Below are positions 27,498 through 35,913 of a stretch of DNA of 64,000 nt, piece after piece. The stretch covers positions 496,001 to 560,000 of the forward strand of contig CAWGTB010000005.1 of NCBI GenBank assembly GCA_963825405.1, in the 5' to 3' direction. This DNA is from JACPNO01 sp963825405. GTDB taxonomy: Bacteria > Acidobacteriota > Terriglobia > Bryobacterales > Bryobacteraceae. Positions within the stretch are counted from its first letter, which is position 1. Every line of letters begins with the position of its first letter. The notes beneath the pieces are model-generated. The model was not told the DNA's origin, did not search any database, and worked only from the letters and a program-made list of their open reading frames with translations. A program made the translations under genes and the position numbers.

Positions 27498-28032
27498 ATG
27501 CGCACCGCGCTGGGCCTCCGGACACATTCGGGCTGGGCCGCGATGGTCGCCGTCAGCGGGACAATCGACGGCCCGCGTATCCTAGAGCGCCGCCGCATCG
27601 TCATCGCCGATTGCAAACAGCCTTACCACGCCGCAGCCGAGTTGCCGCTTTCCGCAGGCCGAAGCTTTTGTGCGCGACGCCATCGATTCATCGCGCGCGT
27701 TAGCGGCAGAGGCCATCGCAGCCGCCATCAAATCCCTGCACTCGCAAGGGCATCAAGTCGTTGCCTACGGCGTCCTGCTCGGCTCCGGCAAGCCGCTGCC
27801 TTCACTTGAAAAGATTCTCGCCTCTCATCCGTTGCTCCACACCGCGGAAGGCGAATTATTTCGCGACGTGCTCGTGTGGGCGGCGAAGCAGTGTGGCCTT
27901 CCGGTCACGGGCGTGCGCGAGAAAAGCCTCAACGCCGCAACGCTCGAGCGAATCAGTTCGCTGCGAATCGGGCCGCCGTGGACACAGGATCAGAAGTACG
28001 CGACCGTAGCCGCACTCACAGCGCTGGCCTAA
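27498..28032 (+). CDS. Conserved hypothetical protein (one frameshift)
   Basis: After removing one inserted T near 27652 the protein is 177 aa: MRTALGLRTHSGWAAMVAVS, AELPLPQAEAFVRDAIDSSR, QVVAYGVLLGSGKPLPSLEK, LLHTAEGELFRDVLVWAAKQ and WTQDQKYATVAALTALA. It is compact, probably cytosolic, with no signal peptide or TM helix. I do not recognise the family; the layout (early beta strands, HSxxW, then helical segments) vaguely recalls small RNase H-like proteins. Its 5' end has been duplicated upstream. Confidence 0.68.
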
Positions 28033-28990
28033 TATCCCGCCAAATCCTCGAAATCCACATTCCCGCCGGAAAGCACCACGCCGATCGATTCTAGCTCCGC
28101 CGGCAGCTTGTGGTACAGCACCGCCGCCGCGCCCACCGCGCCCGAAGGTTCCACCAGAATCTTCATCCGCAGCAGCAGAAACTTCACCGCCGCGCGAATT
28201 TCGTCTTCCGATACCAGCACGATCCCGTCCGCCAGCCGCTGCACGACGGGAAAAGTCAGCGCGCCCGGCTTGGGACTGCGCAGCCCATCGGCGATGGTGT
28301 CAGGCGCAGGAATCTCCACGCGCTCGCCCGCTGCAAACGAGCGGAAAGTATCGTCCGCCAGCGCAGGCTCCGCGCCAAAAATGCGAATGCCGGGGTTGAT
28401 ATCCTTGGCGATAGTCGCGCACCCCGACAGCAACCCACCGCCACCCACCGGCGCGACCAGCGCATCCAGGCGCGGGATCTCCTCCAGCAATTCGAGGGCA
28501 GCAGTTCCCTGCCCCGCCATGATCAGCGGATGATCGAACGGCGGCACCAGCGTCGCGCCCAGGTCTTTCTGAAGCTGCGCCGCAATGGCCTCCCGGCTTT
28601 CACGCAGCCGGTCGTAAGTGATGACCCGCGCGCCGTGGTCCCGCGTCGCTTCCATCTTGGAGCGCGGCGCATCGCTCGGCATGACGATCGTCGCGATCGC
28701 TCCCACATGCTGCGCGGCAATGGCCGTCGCCTGCGCATGATTGCCGGATGAGTACGCCACCACGCCGCATTCCAGTTGTTCGCCCGGAATCGACAGGATC
28801 AGATTGCTCGCGCCGCGAATCTTGAATGCACCGCCGCGCTGCAGATTTTCGCACTTGAAAAAAACCGCCGCGCCGGCTTGGCTGTCCACGCTCGCGCGAG
28901 GTCATCACCGGAGTGCGGCGGGCCAGCGGCCGTATGCGCACGGCGGCTTCGCGCACGTGCGCCGCGGTTATCGCGGGAATCGGCGCTCAA
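28029..28990 (-). CDS. PLP-dependent threonine/serine dehydratase-like enzyme (frameshifted near the 5' end)
   Basis: A fold-type II PLP enzyme. The PLP lysine lies in CENLQRGGAFKIRGASNLIL, followed by YSSGNHAQATAIAAQ, the phosphate-binding loop APVGGGGLLSG and the terminal VVLSGGNVDFEDL. This fits threonine dehydratase or serine racemase. The N-terminus (VREAAVRIRPLARRTPVMTS) is in another frame; one inserted base near 28900 joins it. A TTG at 28990 overlaps the stop of the upstream gene (TTGA) and, with one more inserted base, gives 319 aa, the family length. GTG 28956 is the alternative start. Confidence 0.85.
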
Positions 28991-30604
28991 CGCGAGGCCG
29001 TTTGCAGCGCCAGGCGGCGCTCGCGCATCCAGCGCATCCGTCCCTGTTGCTCGTGATAGAGAGTCGAGAATCCAGCCCAGAAATAGCCGGAGACAAACAT
29101 CATCAGAAACGGTATGGAGAGGTAATTGTAGGTGTCGATGGCGAAAACCACCATGGCAACGAAGTAGCAGCCGATCACGATTTCAATGTAGGGCAGCCAA
29201 CCACTCTTGTTCCGGTACTTCTTGTATTGCAGATCGACCAGCTTGCCTTCAATCGCAAATTTTGGTGTGCGCACGAAGCTGGTCTTGACGCCGAAAAGCG
29301 CTTCCAGCACGGCGCGCGTGTTGATCACCGTCAACCCGATTCCTACCGCAATCAGCATGGGCAGCAGGAACAGCGAGCGCTTCCAGGTTTTAGGAAACAG
29401 CTCGCGATACGCCACCACGATAGAACGCTGAGACCGACCAGAACGACGCCGCAATCAAGGGCAAATCCAGAAACACCATCTGGAACGGGCCCATGTAGAA
29501 TCGCACAATCATTACCGGCAGCATCAGCGCCGAAACCACCAGCATCAGCGGATAGGAAATGTTGGGTGTCAGATGCAGAAACGCTTCCAGCTTCACCCGC
29601 CAGGGCAATTTCGCGCGCAGAATCGAGGGCAGCAGCTTCTGGGCAACTTGCGTCAACCCCTTGGCCCAACGTGATTGCTGCACTTGAAAACCATGCATCT
29701 CGACCGGCAGTTCCGACGGACATTCCAGGCCCGGCACATAGACGAATCGCCAGCCTTTGAGCTGGGCGCGATAGCTCAAATCGGAATCTTCGGTGAGCGT
29801 GTCGTGCTGCCAGCCGCCGGCGTCGTCGATCATGCGGCGCCGCAAAATTCCCGCCGTGCCGTTGAAATTGAAAAAATATCCCGCGCGCGAGCGGGCGCCG
29901 TGCTCCAGAATAAAGTGGCCATCGAGCAGCATGGCTTCCACTTCGGTGAGGAAATTGTAATCGCGATTGAGATAGCTCCAGCGCGTCTGCACCACGCCGA
30001 CTTTGTTGTCCACGAAGTAGTGGATGGTTTTGAGCAGAAAGTCGGGAGGGGGCACGAAATCGGCGTCGAATATTGCCACCATCTCGCCGGTCGCGGTTTT
30101 GAGGCCTTCCTGCAGCGCGCCGGCCTTGTAACCCTCACGGTTGGAGCGATGATGATATTCGATCGGAAAACCCAGAGCGCGATAGCGCTCCACCAGCGAT
30201 TCGGCGTGCGGATGGGTGTCGTCAGTCGAATCGTCCAGCACCTGGATTTGGAGCAGGTGTTTGGGATATTCAATTTTGGTTACTTCGTCAATCAGCCGTT
30301 CGACCACGTAGCGCTCATTGAAAATCGGCAACTGGATCGTCACCGGCGGCAGTTCATCGAAAAGCCGCTTCGGCGGCTGAGTGGCATTTTTCCGGTACTT
30401 GAAATAAGTGCGGATGACGTCGTAACGATGTAGTCCGTAGACCGAAAGGACGATGAGCACGCCAAAATAAGGCAGCAGCAGAGACCAATCGAACCAGCTC
30501 AATTTGTGGATGCCCGCGAAAGGATCGTCGAACAGGCTGCGCATGATCTTTTCGGCCACCGTCGGGGCCGCCAGAAAAGCAGGCGCAAAAGAAATGGCTA
30601 GCAT
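28987..30604 (-). CDS. BcsA-like membrane-embedded GT2 glycosyltransferase (one frameshift)
   Basis: A processive-type GT2 with LLLPYFGVLIVLSVYGLHRY (TM), PPVTIQLPIFNERYVVERLI, LQIQVLDDSTDDTHPHAES, MVAIFDADFVPPPDFLLKTI (DxD), LTEDSDLSYRAQLKGW and the QxxRW motif QVQQSRWAKGL, followed by four to five TM helices. One inserted base near 29421 breaks the frame at WSVSAFY; corrected, VVAYRELFPKTWKR follows and the total is 538 aa. There is no PilZ domain, unlike true cellulose synthases. It probably makes a beta-linked glycan or a glycolipid such as a glucosyl- or mannan-type product. Confidence 0.9.
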
Positions 30605-30704
30605 GGCGATCTGCCCAGAAAAGAGAGCACCACTATTCTATCTCTTTTCACCCATTGAAGACGCGGCGGCCAGCCCGGTAAGCTGCTAAATTGGGAGAAG
30701 GCAC

Positions 30705-31259
30705 ATGAAAATCTTCGCCGCAGGAATTCTGATCATGGGGGCAGCTTGTCTGGCTCCCTTGCGGGCGCAGACCAACGGTATTGCGCCAGACTGGGACGTA
30801 GGCAAGCTGCTCACCGCCATCGCCGCCGATGCCGACCGCATCACGCCTTACCTCGACCAGATTCAGCCCCAGCAGTGGGTAGCCAAAGGCGCCCCCGACG
30901 CGTATATCGGGCAGTGGAAACAGTGCCAGATTCAGACTAAAGCCGTAGCCGACTCGGCGCGAGCCCTCAGCCGGAATCCTGAAAAACTTACCGCTCAGCT
31001 CGAGTTGCTGTTTCGCATCGGATCGCTCGACCGCATGCTGGTTTCGCTCGGCGAGGGCGTACGGAAATACCAAAGTGCCTACTCAGCCGATCTGCTGCAC
31101 GGCGTAATGGCTGAAGGCACCGCCAATCGCGAGAAATTGCAGCAGTATATCTTCGACCTGGCGACCGAGAAAGAGCAGCAATTCCGCGTTGTGGATAGCG
31201 AAGCGCAGCGCTGCCGCGGCTTCTTGATGAAACAGCCTACCGCCGCCGAAAAGAAATAG
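30705..31259 (+). CDS. Secreted hypothetical protein, 184 aa
   Basis: A signal peptide (MKIFAAGILIMGAACLAPLR, cleaved near AQT) is followed by an all-helical domain (DVGKLLTAIAADADRITPYL, TAQLELLFRIGSLDRMLVSL, QQYIFDLATEKEQQF). GGGAGAAGG stands before the ATG. No family is recognised. It is divergent from the BcsA-like gene across about 100 bases and is followed on the same strand by a Cys-rich protein. Confidence 0.72.
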   Translation: MKIFAAGILIMGAACLAPLRAQTNGIAPDWDVGKLLTAIAADADRITPYLDQIQPQQWVAKGAPDAYIGQWKQCQIQTKAVADSARALSRNPEKLTAQLELLFRIGSLDRMLVSLGEGVRKYQSAYSADLLHGVMAEGTANREKLQQYIFDLATEKEQQFRVVDSEAQRCRGFLMKQPTAAEKK

Positions 31260-31275
31260 AAAAGAAATAGAGATT

Positions 31276-31602
31276 ATGCCCTTTGCGTGCAGCATTTGCG
31301 ACCAGGAATCCACCCGGATTTGCGAGTTTTGCACCAAAGATACTTGTACCGACCATCTCTGTGCGGAGTGTTTTCGTTGTAGCGATTGCTGCGAATGCGA
31401 TGTGCCGCTAACGGTGCCGCCGAACGGCATCCCTGCAGTCGCTGATCACATCGCGCCCGAACCCGAACCTGCGCCGGCGCAACTGGCCTCGATTACTGAG
31501 GAGGAGGCTCCGCAGCCGGAGGCGGTGCCGGAGCAGCCGGATCCGGATCCTGAGCCGGGGGCGTCGCGGGAGCAGGATCCGGCTCTTGAGCCGGGGGCGT
31601 AG
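31276..31602 (+). CDS. Cys-rich zinc-finger-like protein with Pro/Glu-rich tail
   Basis: A 108-aa protein. The first 42 residues carry eleven Cys in close pairs (CSICDQESTRICEFCTKDTC, then CAECFRCSDCCECDVP), suggesting one or two zinc-binding knuckles. The rest is a disordered PEP/EP-rich tail. The last 110 bases are antisense to the Pro-rich tail of the pseudopilin gene, so one or both tails may be shaped by the shared repeat. The Cys-rich part is likely real; the exact 3' end is uncertain. Confidence 0.6.
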   Translation: MPFACSICDQESTRICEFCTKDTCTDHLCAECFRCSDCCECDVPLTVPPNGIPAVADHIAPEPEPAPAQLASITEEEAPQPEAVPEQPDPDPEPGASREQDPALEPGA

Positions 31603-33187
31603 CGGCAGGCGGAGGAGGCGGCGCGGCCTGCGGCGGTTGGCCCTGTGGCGGTTGAGCGGGCTGTGCCGGCTGGTTCGCAGGTGGCGGCTGTTGCGGATTT
31701 GCCGGCTGCCGGACCGGCTGGGCTGGCACGGGGGGTTGCGTGGTTGGAGGCGGTGCTAGACCGGCCCCGATGCCACCGCCGTACCCGGAACCAACACCGC
31801 CGGCGCTTGAGCCAATCCCGCCACTCTGAGCCGGCCTGCCGGTCGAACCCGCTTGGCCTAAGCCGTTCTGTGTGCCGCCAAAACCACCCTGCTGGCCGCC
31901 GGCTTGCGCGCCGAATCCCGACGATTGACCAAATCCGCCCTGGCCGGAGGTGCCTTGGCCGATCCCGCCCTGGCTGCCGAATCCGCCGTTCTGCCCGCTG
32001 TTGGCCAACCGCGGATCGGCCGAGCCCATTTGCCCAGCCATTTGACCCATGCCGGTGCGGTCTTTACCGAAGTCGTAGATGAATTCCCACTCGTTGTACT
32101 TACTTCTATCGTTGTAGATTTTGATGCCGGTTCGCTCCACCGTACTGGCCACACCGGCAATCCCGCCACCCACTGCTGTGGTGCCCAATCCCGGACCAGG
32201 AGTGACAAAGTTATTGGTATTGCGGGGCGTAGTTAACAGCTGATTCAGCATCAGGTTCGCTGCCTGGCTGGGGTCTCCCTGTTGACCCGGCATTGACCCC
32301 GTTTGGTTGGGCGATTGGCCAAAACCACCGGAGCCTCCAAAGCCCTGCCCGCCGGACTGGCCAAATCCGGATGAGCCTCCCATACTCTGGCCCGGCGACT
32401 GTCCGAAACCGGATGAGCTTCCAAAGCCCTGACCTTGTGATGCACCGAATCCCTGCTGCTGGGTGGGGGCTGGCGTCGTACCATCCGGCGACATTCCCGG
32501 CGTTGCCGATTGAGCCGGCAAATTGAACGCGCTCACCGGTGTCACGCCCGGCGGGATCCCGGATGGTGGCGAGGAGCCAATGCCGGCGGAGTAGCCGCCT
32601 TGGCCGGGAACCTGGTTGGCAAACAGGTTCGAGACGGGTTGGCCGGTACTCGGATCGGTAGGGCTCTGACTATTCAACGCCGCGGTTAAAGCAGCTTGAT
32701 CGCTTGCCCGGCGCGCGGGTTGCCCATTGGCGCCAGCCGTTGGCAGCGAAGATCCAATGCCGCCGCCCTCCGTAATGAACGTATTCTGGTCTTTCTTATC
32801 CTTATCGTTGCCTTGACCGGGCTTATGCGTGAGTGAATCGATAAACGCGCCCGTCGGGCCGATATGAATCAGCCGCCACTCGTCCTTACCTGTTAATGGA
32901 TCCGTGTAGCGCCGGCGCAGGAAACGGACATTGTTGCTGTTCTCCAACTGCTCCATGGACGTGGGATAGCGCTTGAACTTGCGGAAGTAGAGCTGGATTC
33001 CGCGCTGATACTGCTCGCCGCGCTCGATGAGCAACGCTTCCTTATTGCGCTGCGCTTCAAACGCCACGCGCGGCAGTTCCATGTACAGCGTGATGGCCAG
33101 CACCGCCGCCATCACGAACACCAGCAGCATGACGAACCCGGCTTCGGGATCCTTCGCGTGCCTCTGCTTGCGAGCAGCCGGCATCAT
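31493..33187 (-). CDS. Pseudopilin-like protein with long FG/GFGQS repeats and Pro-rich tail
   Basis: A 564-aa protein. Residues about 15-115 resemble a type II secretion or type IV pseudopilin: EAGFVMLLVFVMAAVLAITL hydrophobic helix, then RGIQLYFRKFKRYPTSMEQL and FLRRRYTDPLTGKDEWRLI. From about residue 190 it becomes low complexity with many GFG, GFGQS and GQGFG units, an island of ordinary sequence (IKIYNDRSKYNEWEFIYDFG) and a terminal PP/PAQ-rich region. It overlaps the pilP-like gene by 4 bases and ends the pil operon. Glycine/phenylalanine repeats suggest a flexible or phase-separating extension. Confidence 0.82.
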   Translation of the reverse strand: MMPAARKQRHAKDPEAGFVMLLVFVMAAVLAITLYMELPRVAFEAQRNKEALLIERGEQYQRGIQLYFRKFKRYPTSMEQLENSNNVRFLRRRYTDPLTGKDEWRLIHIGPTGAFIDSLTHKPGQGNDKDKKDQNTFITEGGGIGSSLPTAGANGQPARRASDQAALTAALNSQSPTDPSTGQPVSNLFANQVPGQGGYSAGIGSSPPSGIPPGVTPVSAFNLPAQSATPGMSPDGTTPAPTQQQGFGASQGQGFGSSSGFGQSPGQSMGGSSGFGQSGGQGFGGSGGFGQSPNQTGSMPGQQGDPSQAANLMLNQLLTTPRNTNNFVTPGPGLGTTAVGGGIAGVASTVERTGIKIYNDRSKYNEWEFIYDFGKDRTGMGQMAGQMGSADPRLANSGQNGGFGSQGGIGQGTSGQGGFGQSSGFGAQAGGQQGGFGGTQNGLGQAGSTGRPAQSGGIGSSAGGVGSGYGGGIGAGLAPPPTTQPPVPAQPVRQPANPQQPPPANQPAQPAQPPQGQPPQAAPPPPPAATPPAQEPDPAPATPPAQDPDPAAPAPPPAAEPPPQ

Positions 33188-33876
33188 CCGGCAGCCTCTT
33201 CCGGCAGCTTCAGCGTCTGCGTGTTGTTGAACTGCGTGTCTTCCACTACCACTGAGTTTACGCCGATCCGGACCACGCGGTAGCGCTTCTTCACCAGTTC
33301 GCCTTCGGTGCCGATCAGGATCTCATCGCCATCGATAAAGAACGCCCGCTTCCCGCCGCCTTGCCGCAGCGCGGTGTAGCCAAAGTACTTGAGATTGATC
33401 GGTGGTGGACCGGCTTTCACCGGGGCGGGCGGCGGTCCGCTGGGCACTAGCGCGACCGGCACGGTCTTGGGAACAATTTTCGCAGGCTCGGGCGACCGGG
33501 CCGCTGCGATCGCGGCCGCAGTAGTGAATTGGAACAAATTACGGATACCGGTCGTCGCATCCACCCCTTGCACCTTGGCCAGCAAATCCAGGCGCAGCGT
33601 AGGGTCGATGGTATTGGGATCGGGTCGCTCCTCAGGCCGGGCTTTACGGTAAGGCGGCCGAAAATCACTGGCCTCGCGGCGACTGCTGCCGCCGCGCCGG
33701 GCGGACGCCGACGGAACCGGAGCAATCGGCGGAAGCGCGGTGGTGGTCGCGCTCTTCGTGGGGCGGCTGGGCGAATTATCGGACGAGCTGAACAGGTTGG
33801 TATAAATCAGATACGCGCCCACCACCGCCAGCACACCCAGCGTCACGACTTTTTTCGGCTCTGCGCCCAGGTTCAC
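33184..33876 (-). CDS. PilP/GspC-like inner membrane protein
   Basis: A 230-aa protein with one N-terminal TM helix (VVTLGVLAVVGAYLIYTNLF), a disordered Pro/Ser/Arg linker and a C-terminal small beta domain (INLKYFGYTALRQGGGKRAF, GDEILIGTEGELVKKRYRVV, SVVVEDTQFNNTQTLKL). Topology and position after pilM-N-O match PilP or GspC, which link the inner membrane platform to the secretin. Overlaps with both neighbours (ATGA type) show tight coupling. Confidence 0.82.
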   Translation of the reverse strand: MNLGAEPKKVVTLGVLAVVGAYLIYTNLFSSSDNSPSRPTKSATTTALPPIAPVPSASARRGGSSRREASDFRPPYRKARPEERPDPNTIDPTLRLDLLAKVQGVDATTGIRNLFQFTTAAAIAAARSPEPAKIVPKTVPVALVPSGPPPAPVKAGPPPINLKYFGYTALRQGGGKRAFFIDGDEILIGTEGELVKKRYRVVRIGVNSVVVEDTQFNNTQTLKLPEEAAG

Positions 33877-34460
33877 GATACGCCTCCCACTTGCTGGCGG
33901 ACAAAAATATCGACCTTCAAATTTACGCTGAGAATCCCGCTCGGCTGCGGCGAGGCCTGCAGGCTTTCAATAATCAGGAAGCGATTGGATTTGTCCAGCG
34001 ACCGCACGAATTGCGTGAGGCTGAGATAGCTGCCTTCGTAATTCACCGAAAGAGTCAACTGCTCGAGCGCCTCGCTGCCTTCGACCGGCTCCAGCACGTA
34101 CGACTGTTCCTTGGGTTTCAGGCCGGACTTGATGGCCATGGCGTTTATCTCGGAGATCAGGGTGGAAAACGCCGTGCGCCGGATCAGCGTGTAATCGGAC
34201 AGAAAGCGGTCGCCTTCAGAGCGCGCTTTCTCCACTTTGGCGGCCACGATTCTGGTGCGCTCGAGGCGCATGTTCTGCTGCGTCAACTCCTGGCGGCGCT
34301 GCTCCAACTGGCGGGCCAGATCGCTCGCGCTGCCTCCCCATGGCTTGAACAGCACCAGCGCCGCGACAACGTTGGCGGCCAGCAGCAGCGCCAGAGCGGC
34401 GCGCATCATCGTGCGGCGGTCGCGCCAGTCGATCTTTTGAAGATTAAAGCTTCTGGCCAT
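33873..34460 (-). CDS. pilO: Type IV pilus assembly protein PilO-like
   Basis: A 195-aa protein with a short cytoplasmic head, one TM helix (LALLLAANVVAALVLFKPW), a coiled coil (LARQLEQRRQELTQQNMRLE) and a ferredoxin-like domain (EQLTLSVNYEGSYLSLTQFV, NRFLIIESLQASP). This is the PilO architecture; PilO dimerises with PilN in the periplasm. It overlaps pilN by 17 bases and the pilP-like gene by 4. Confidence 0.88.
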   Translation of the reverse strand: MARSFNLQKIDWRDRRTMMRAALALLLAANVVAALVLFKPWGGSASDLARQLEQRRQELTQQNMRLERTRIVAAKVEKARSEGDRFLSDYTLIRRTAFSTLISEINAMAIKSGLKPKEQSYVLEPVEGSEALEQLTLSVNYEGSYLSLTQFVRSLDKSNRFLIIESLQASPQPSGILSVNLKVDIFVRQQVGGVS

Positions 34461-35016
34461 AATTCACGCTCACGCGGACGCGAAACAGCGGTTCGGTTTG
34501 GGACGGCGGCACCGTCGTGTACAAGGTGGTTGCCCCGAACACGTCCGACGCTTCCAGGCGCATCAGCATATCCACCACCGGCTCGATCGCCTCCGATCCC
34601 ACCGTCATATCCAGCAGCACTTGCCGCTCAGAAACTACCTGCGGGCGAATGGTGATGATGCGCACGTTATAAGGCAGAACGGTTTCCAGATCGGCGAAAA
34701 TCTTCGACCAACTCACGCCCTTGCGGAAAAGCAAGGTATTGAGAAACAGGCTGCGCTCCAGAACCTCTGCGTTCTCCGGCTTGCGCAGCAGGGAGTCGAG
34801 CGCGCTTTGCTTGACGGCGGTGCGGCGCAGCGATTCCTCAAAACGCGCGGTGGTGGCGCGCGAACTGGCCGAGCGCTGACGATCCACGATCGTCAAAATC
34901 ACCAGCGCGATCAGCATGCCGGTGAGTAGCACACACCCCAGCACTGACGCCACGAAAAATGGACGGTCGCGCCGGAACGGCTGGCTCGCGAGATTGAGAG
35001 GAAGGTTCATCGTCAT
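34444..35016 (-). CDS. pilN: Type IV pilus assembly protein PilN-like
   Basis: A 190-aa protein starting MNLPLNLASQPFRRDRPFFV, the conserved PilN tail that docks in the PilM groove, then a TM helix (VLGCVLLTGMLIALVILTIV), a coiled coil and a periplasmic domain (SWSKIFADLETVLPYNVRII). It overlaps pilM by 4 bases. Only one ATG two codons further upstream competes as start. Confidence 0.9.
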   Translation of the reverse strand: MTMNLPLNLASQPFRRDRPFFVASVLGCVLLTGMLIALVILTIVDRQRSASSRATTARFEESLRRTAVKQSALDSLLRKPENAEVLERSLFLNTLLFRKGVSWSKIFADLETVLPYNVRIITIRPQVVSERQVLLDMTVGSEAIEPVVDMLMRLEASDVFGATTLYTTVPPSQTEPLFRVRVSVNYGQKL

Positions 35017-35906
35017 GCCGCCAGCGATTGCAAATAGCCCAACAGGCCCGCGTTATTTTCCGCCGGCGGTCCCAGCGGCGAGCGCACCGGCTCGACCGGC
35101 ACCCCCAGCTCGCGTTCAAATTCTCCGCGCGCTTCTTCGTGCAGACGGCCAAACCCGCACAGCAGCAGCTTGTCGACTTTAGCGCTCAGGTTGTCTTCGA
35201 CGAACACAAAAGTCGGGTACAAGTCGGCGGCGATTTCTTCGGTCGACGCCGCCGTCAGCTCGAGCGAGCGCACCAGTTTGAGCCTGCCCTTGTCCACTAC
35301 CAGCACGGTGAGCACCAGGCCGCTCAACTTCGCGACCACCACGATGCCGTCTTCCCGAACCAGTTCCAGCGCCGCAATCGCCGACGTAGTCACAAAACCG
35401 GGGTCAATGCCGGCCGCGCGAAACGGAGCTTCGTAGCGCGCCACGATTTCGAGCGGCGCCAGCGCCACCACCACTTCGACTTTCTTCGATCCCCCGCCCG
35501 CCGGCTGCGGCCAGTAACTCACCGCGGCTGACTCCACGTCATAGGGCACGCTCTTTTTCATGCGAAAACGAACCAGCGCCGATTGCTCTCTGGCGTCGGG
35601 CGGAAAGCTGTCGAAATCCAGCACCGAAACGCGCGCGCAATTGTCGGGCAGAATCAGCGCCGCGCCTCTCCGCTTGCGCGTGCCGTTGACAGGAACGATG
35701 GCACGGGCCGCGCGGGCGAATTCGTCCGGCTGCAGGATGTTGTCGCGCAGCGGCGAGACCGAAATGACGCCGGGTGCGAAAGCACGAAAATCGAGCGTTG
35801 GCGGCTTGCCGGTGGTCGCGACCGCAATGCCCGCTTCCGACAGCTCGAAAGCCAGCGCCGGCGGCGGGTCCTGCAACAACGAAGTGATGGAGCGTAAGAG
35901 ATTCAT
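35013..35906 (-). CDS. pilM: Type IV pilus assembly protein PilM-like
   Basis: A 297-aa actin-like protein: ALAFELSEAGIAVATTGKPP (phosphate 1 region), SALVRFRMKKSVPYDVESAA, EVVVALAPLEIVARYEAPFR and LLLCGFGRLHEEARGEFERE. PilM is the cytoplasmic ring that recruits PilN and connects to the ATPase. It is 7 bases downstream of the GspE/PilB gene and overlaps pilN. Confidence 0.9.
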   Translation of the reverse strand: MNLLRSITSLLQDPPPALAFELSEAGIAVATTGKPPTLDFRAFAPGVISVSPLRDNILQPDEFARAARAIVPVNGTRKRRGAALILPDNCARVSVLDFDSFPPDAREQSALVRFRMKKSVPYDVESAAVSYWPQPAGGGSKKVEVVVALAPLEIVARYEAPFRAAGIDPGFVTTSAIAALELVREDGIVVVAKLSGLVLTVLVVDKGRLKLVRSLELTAASTEEIAADLYPTFVFVEDNLSAKVDKLLLCGFGRLHEEARGEFERELGVPVEPVRSPLGPPAENNAGLLGYLQSLAA

Positions 35907-35913
35907 GCCGGGG

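Noticed and set aside
28987..30604. Cellulose synthase BcsA
   Set aside because: The GT2 core and QxxRW motif fit, but there is no PilZ domain and no bcsB or bcsC neighbour, so I only call it BcsA-like.
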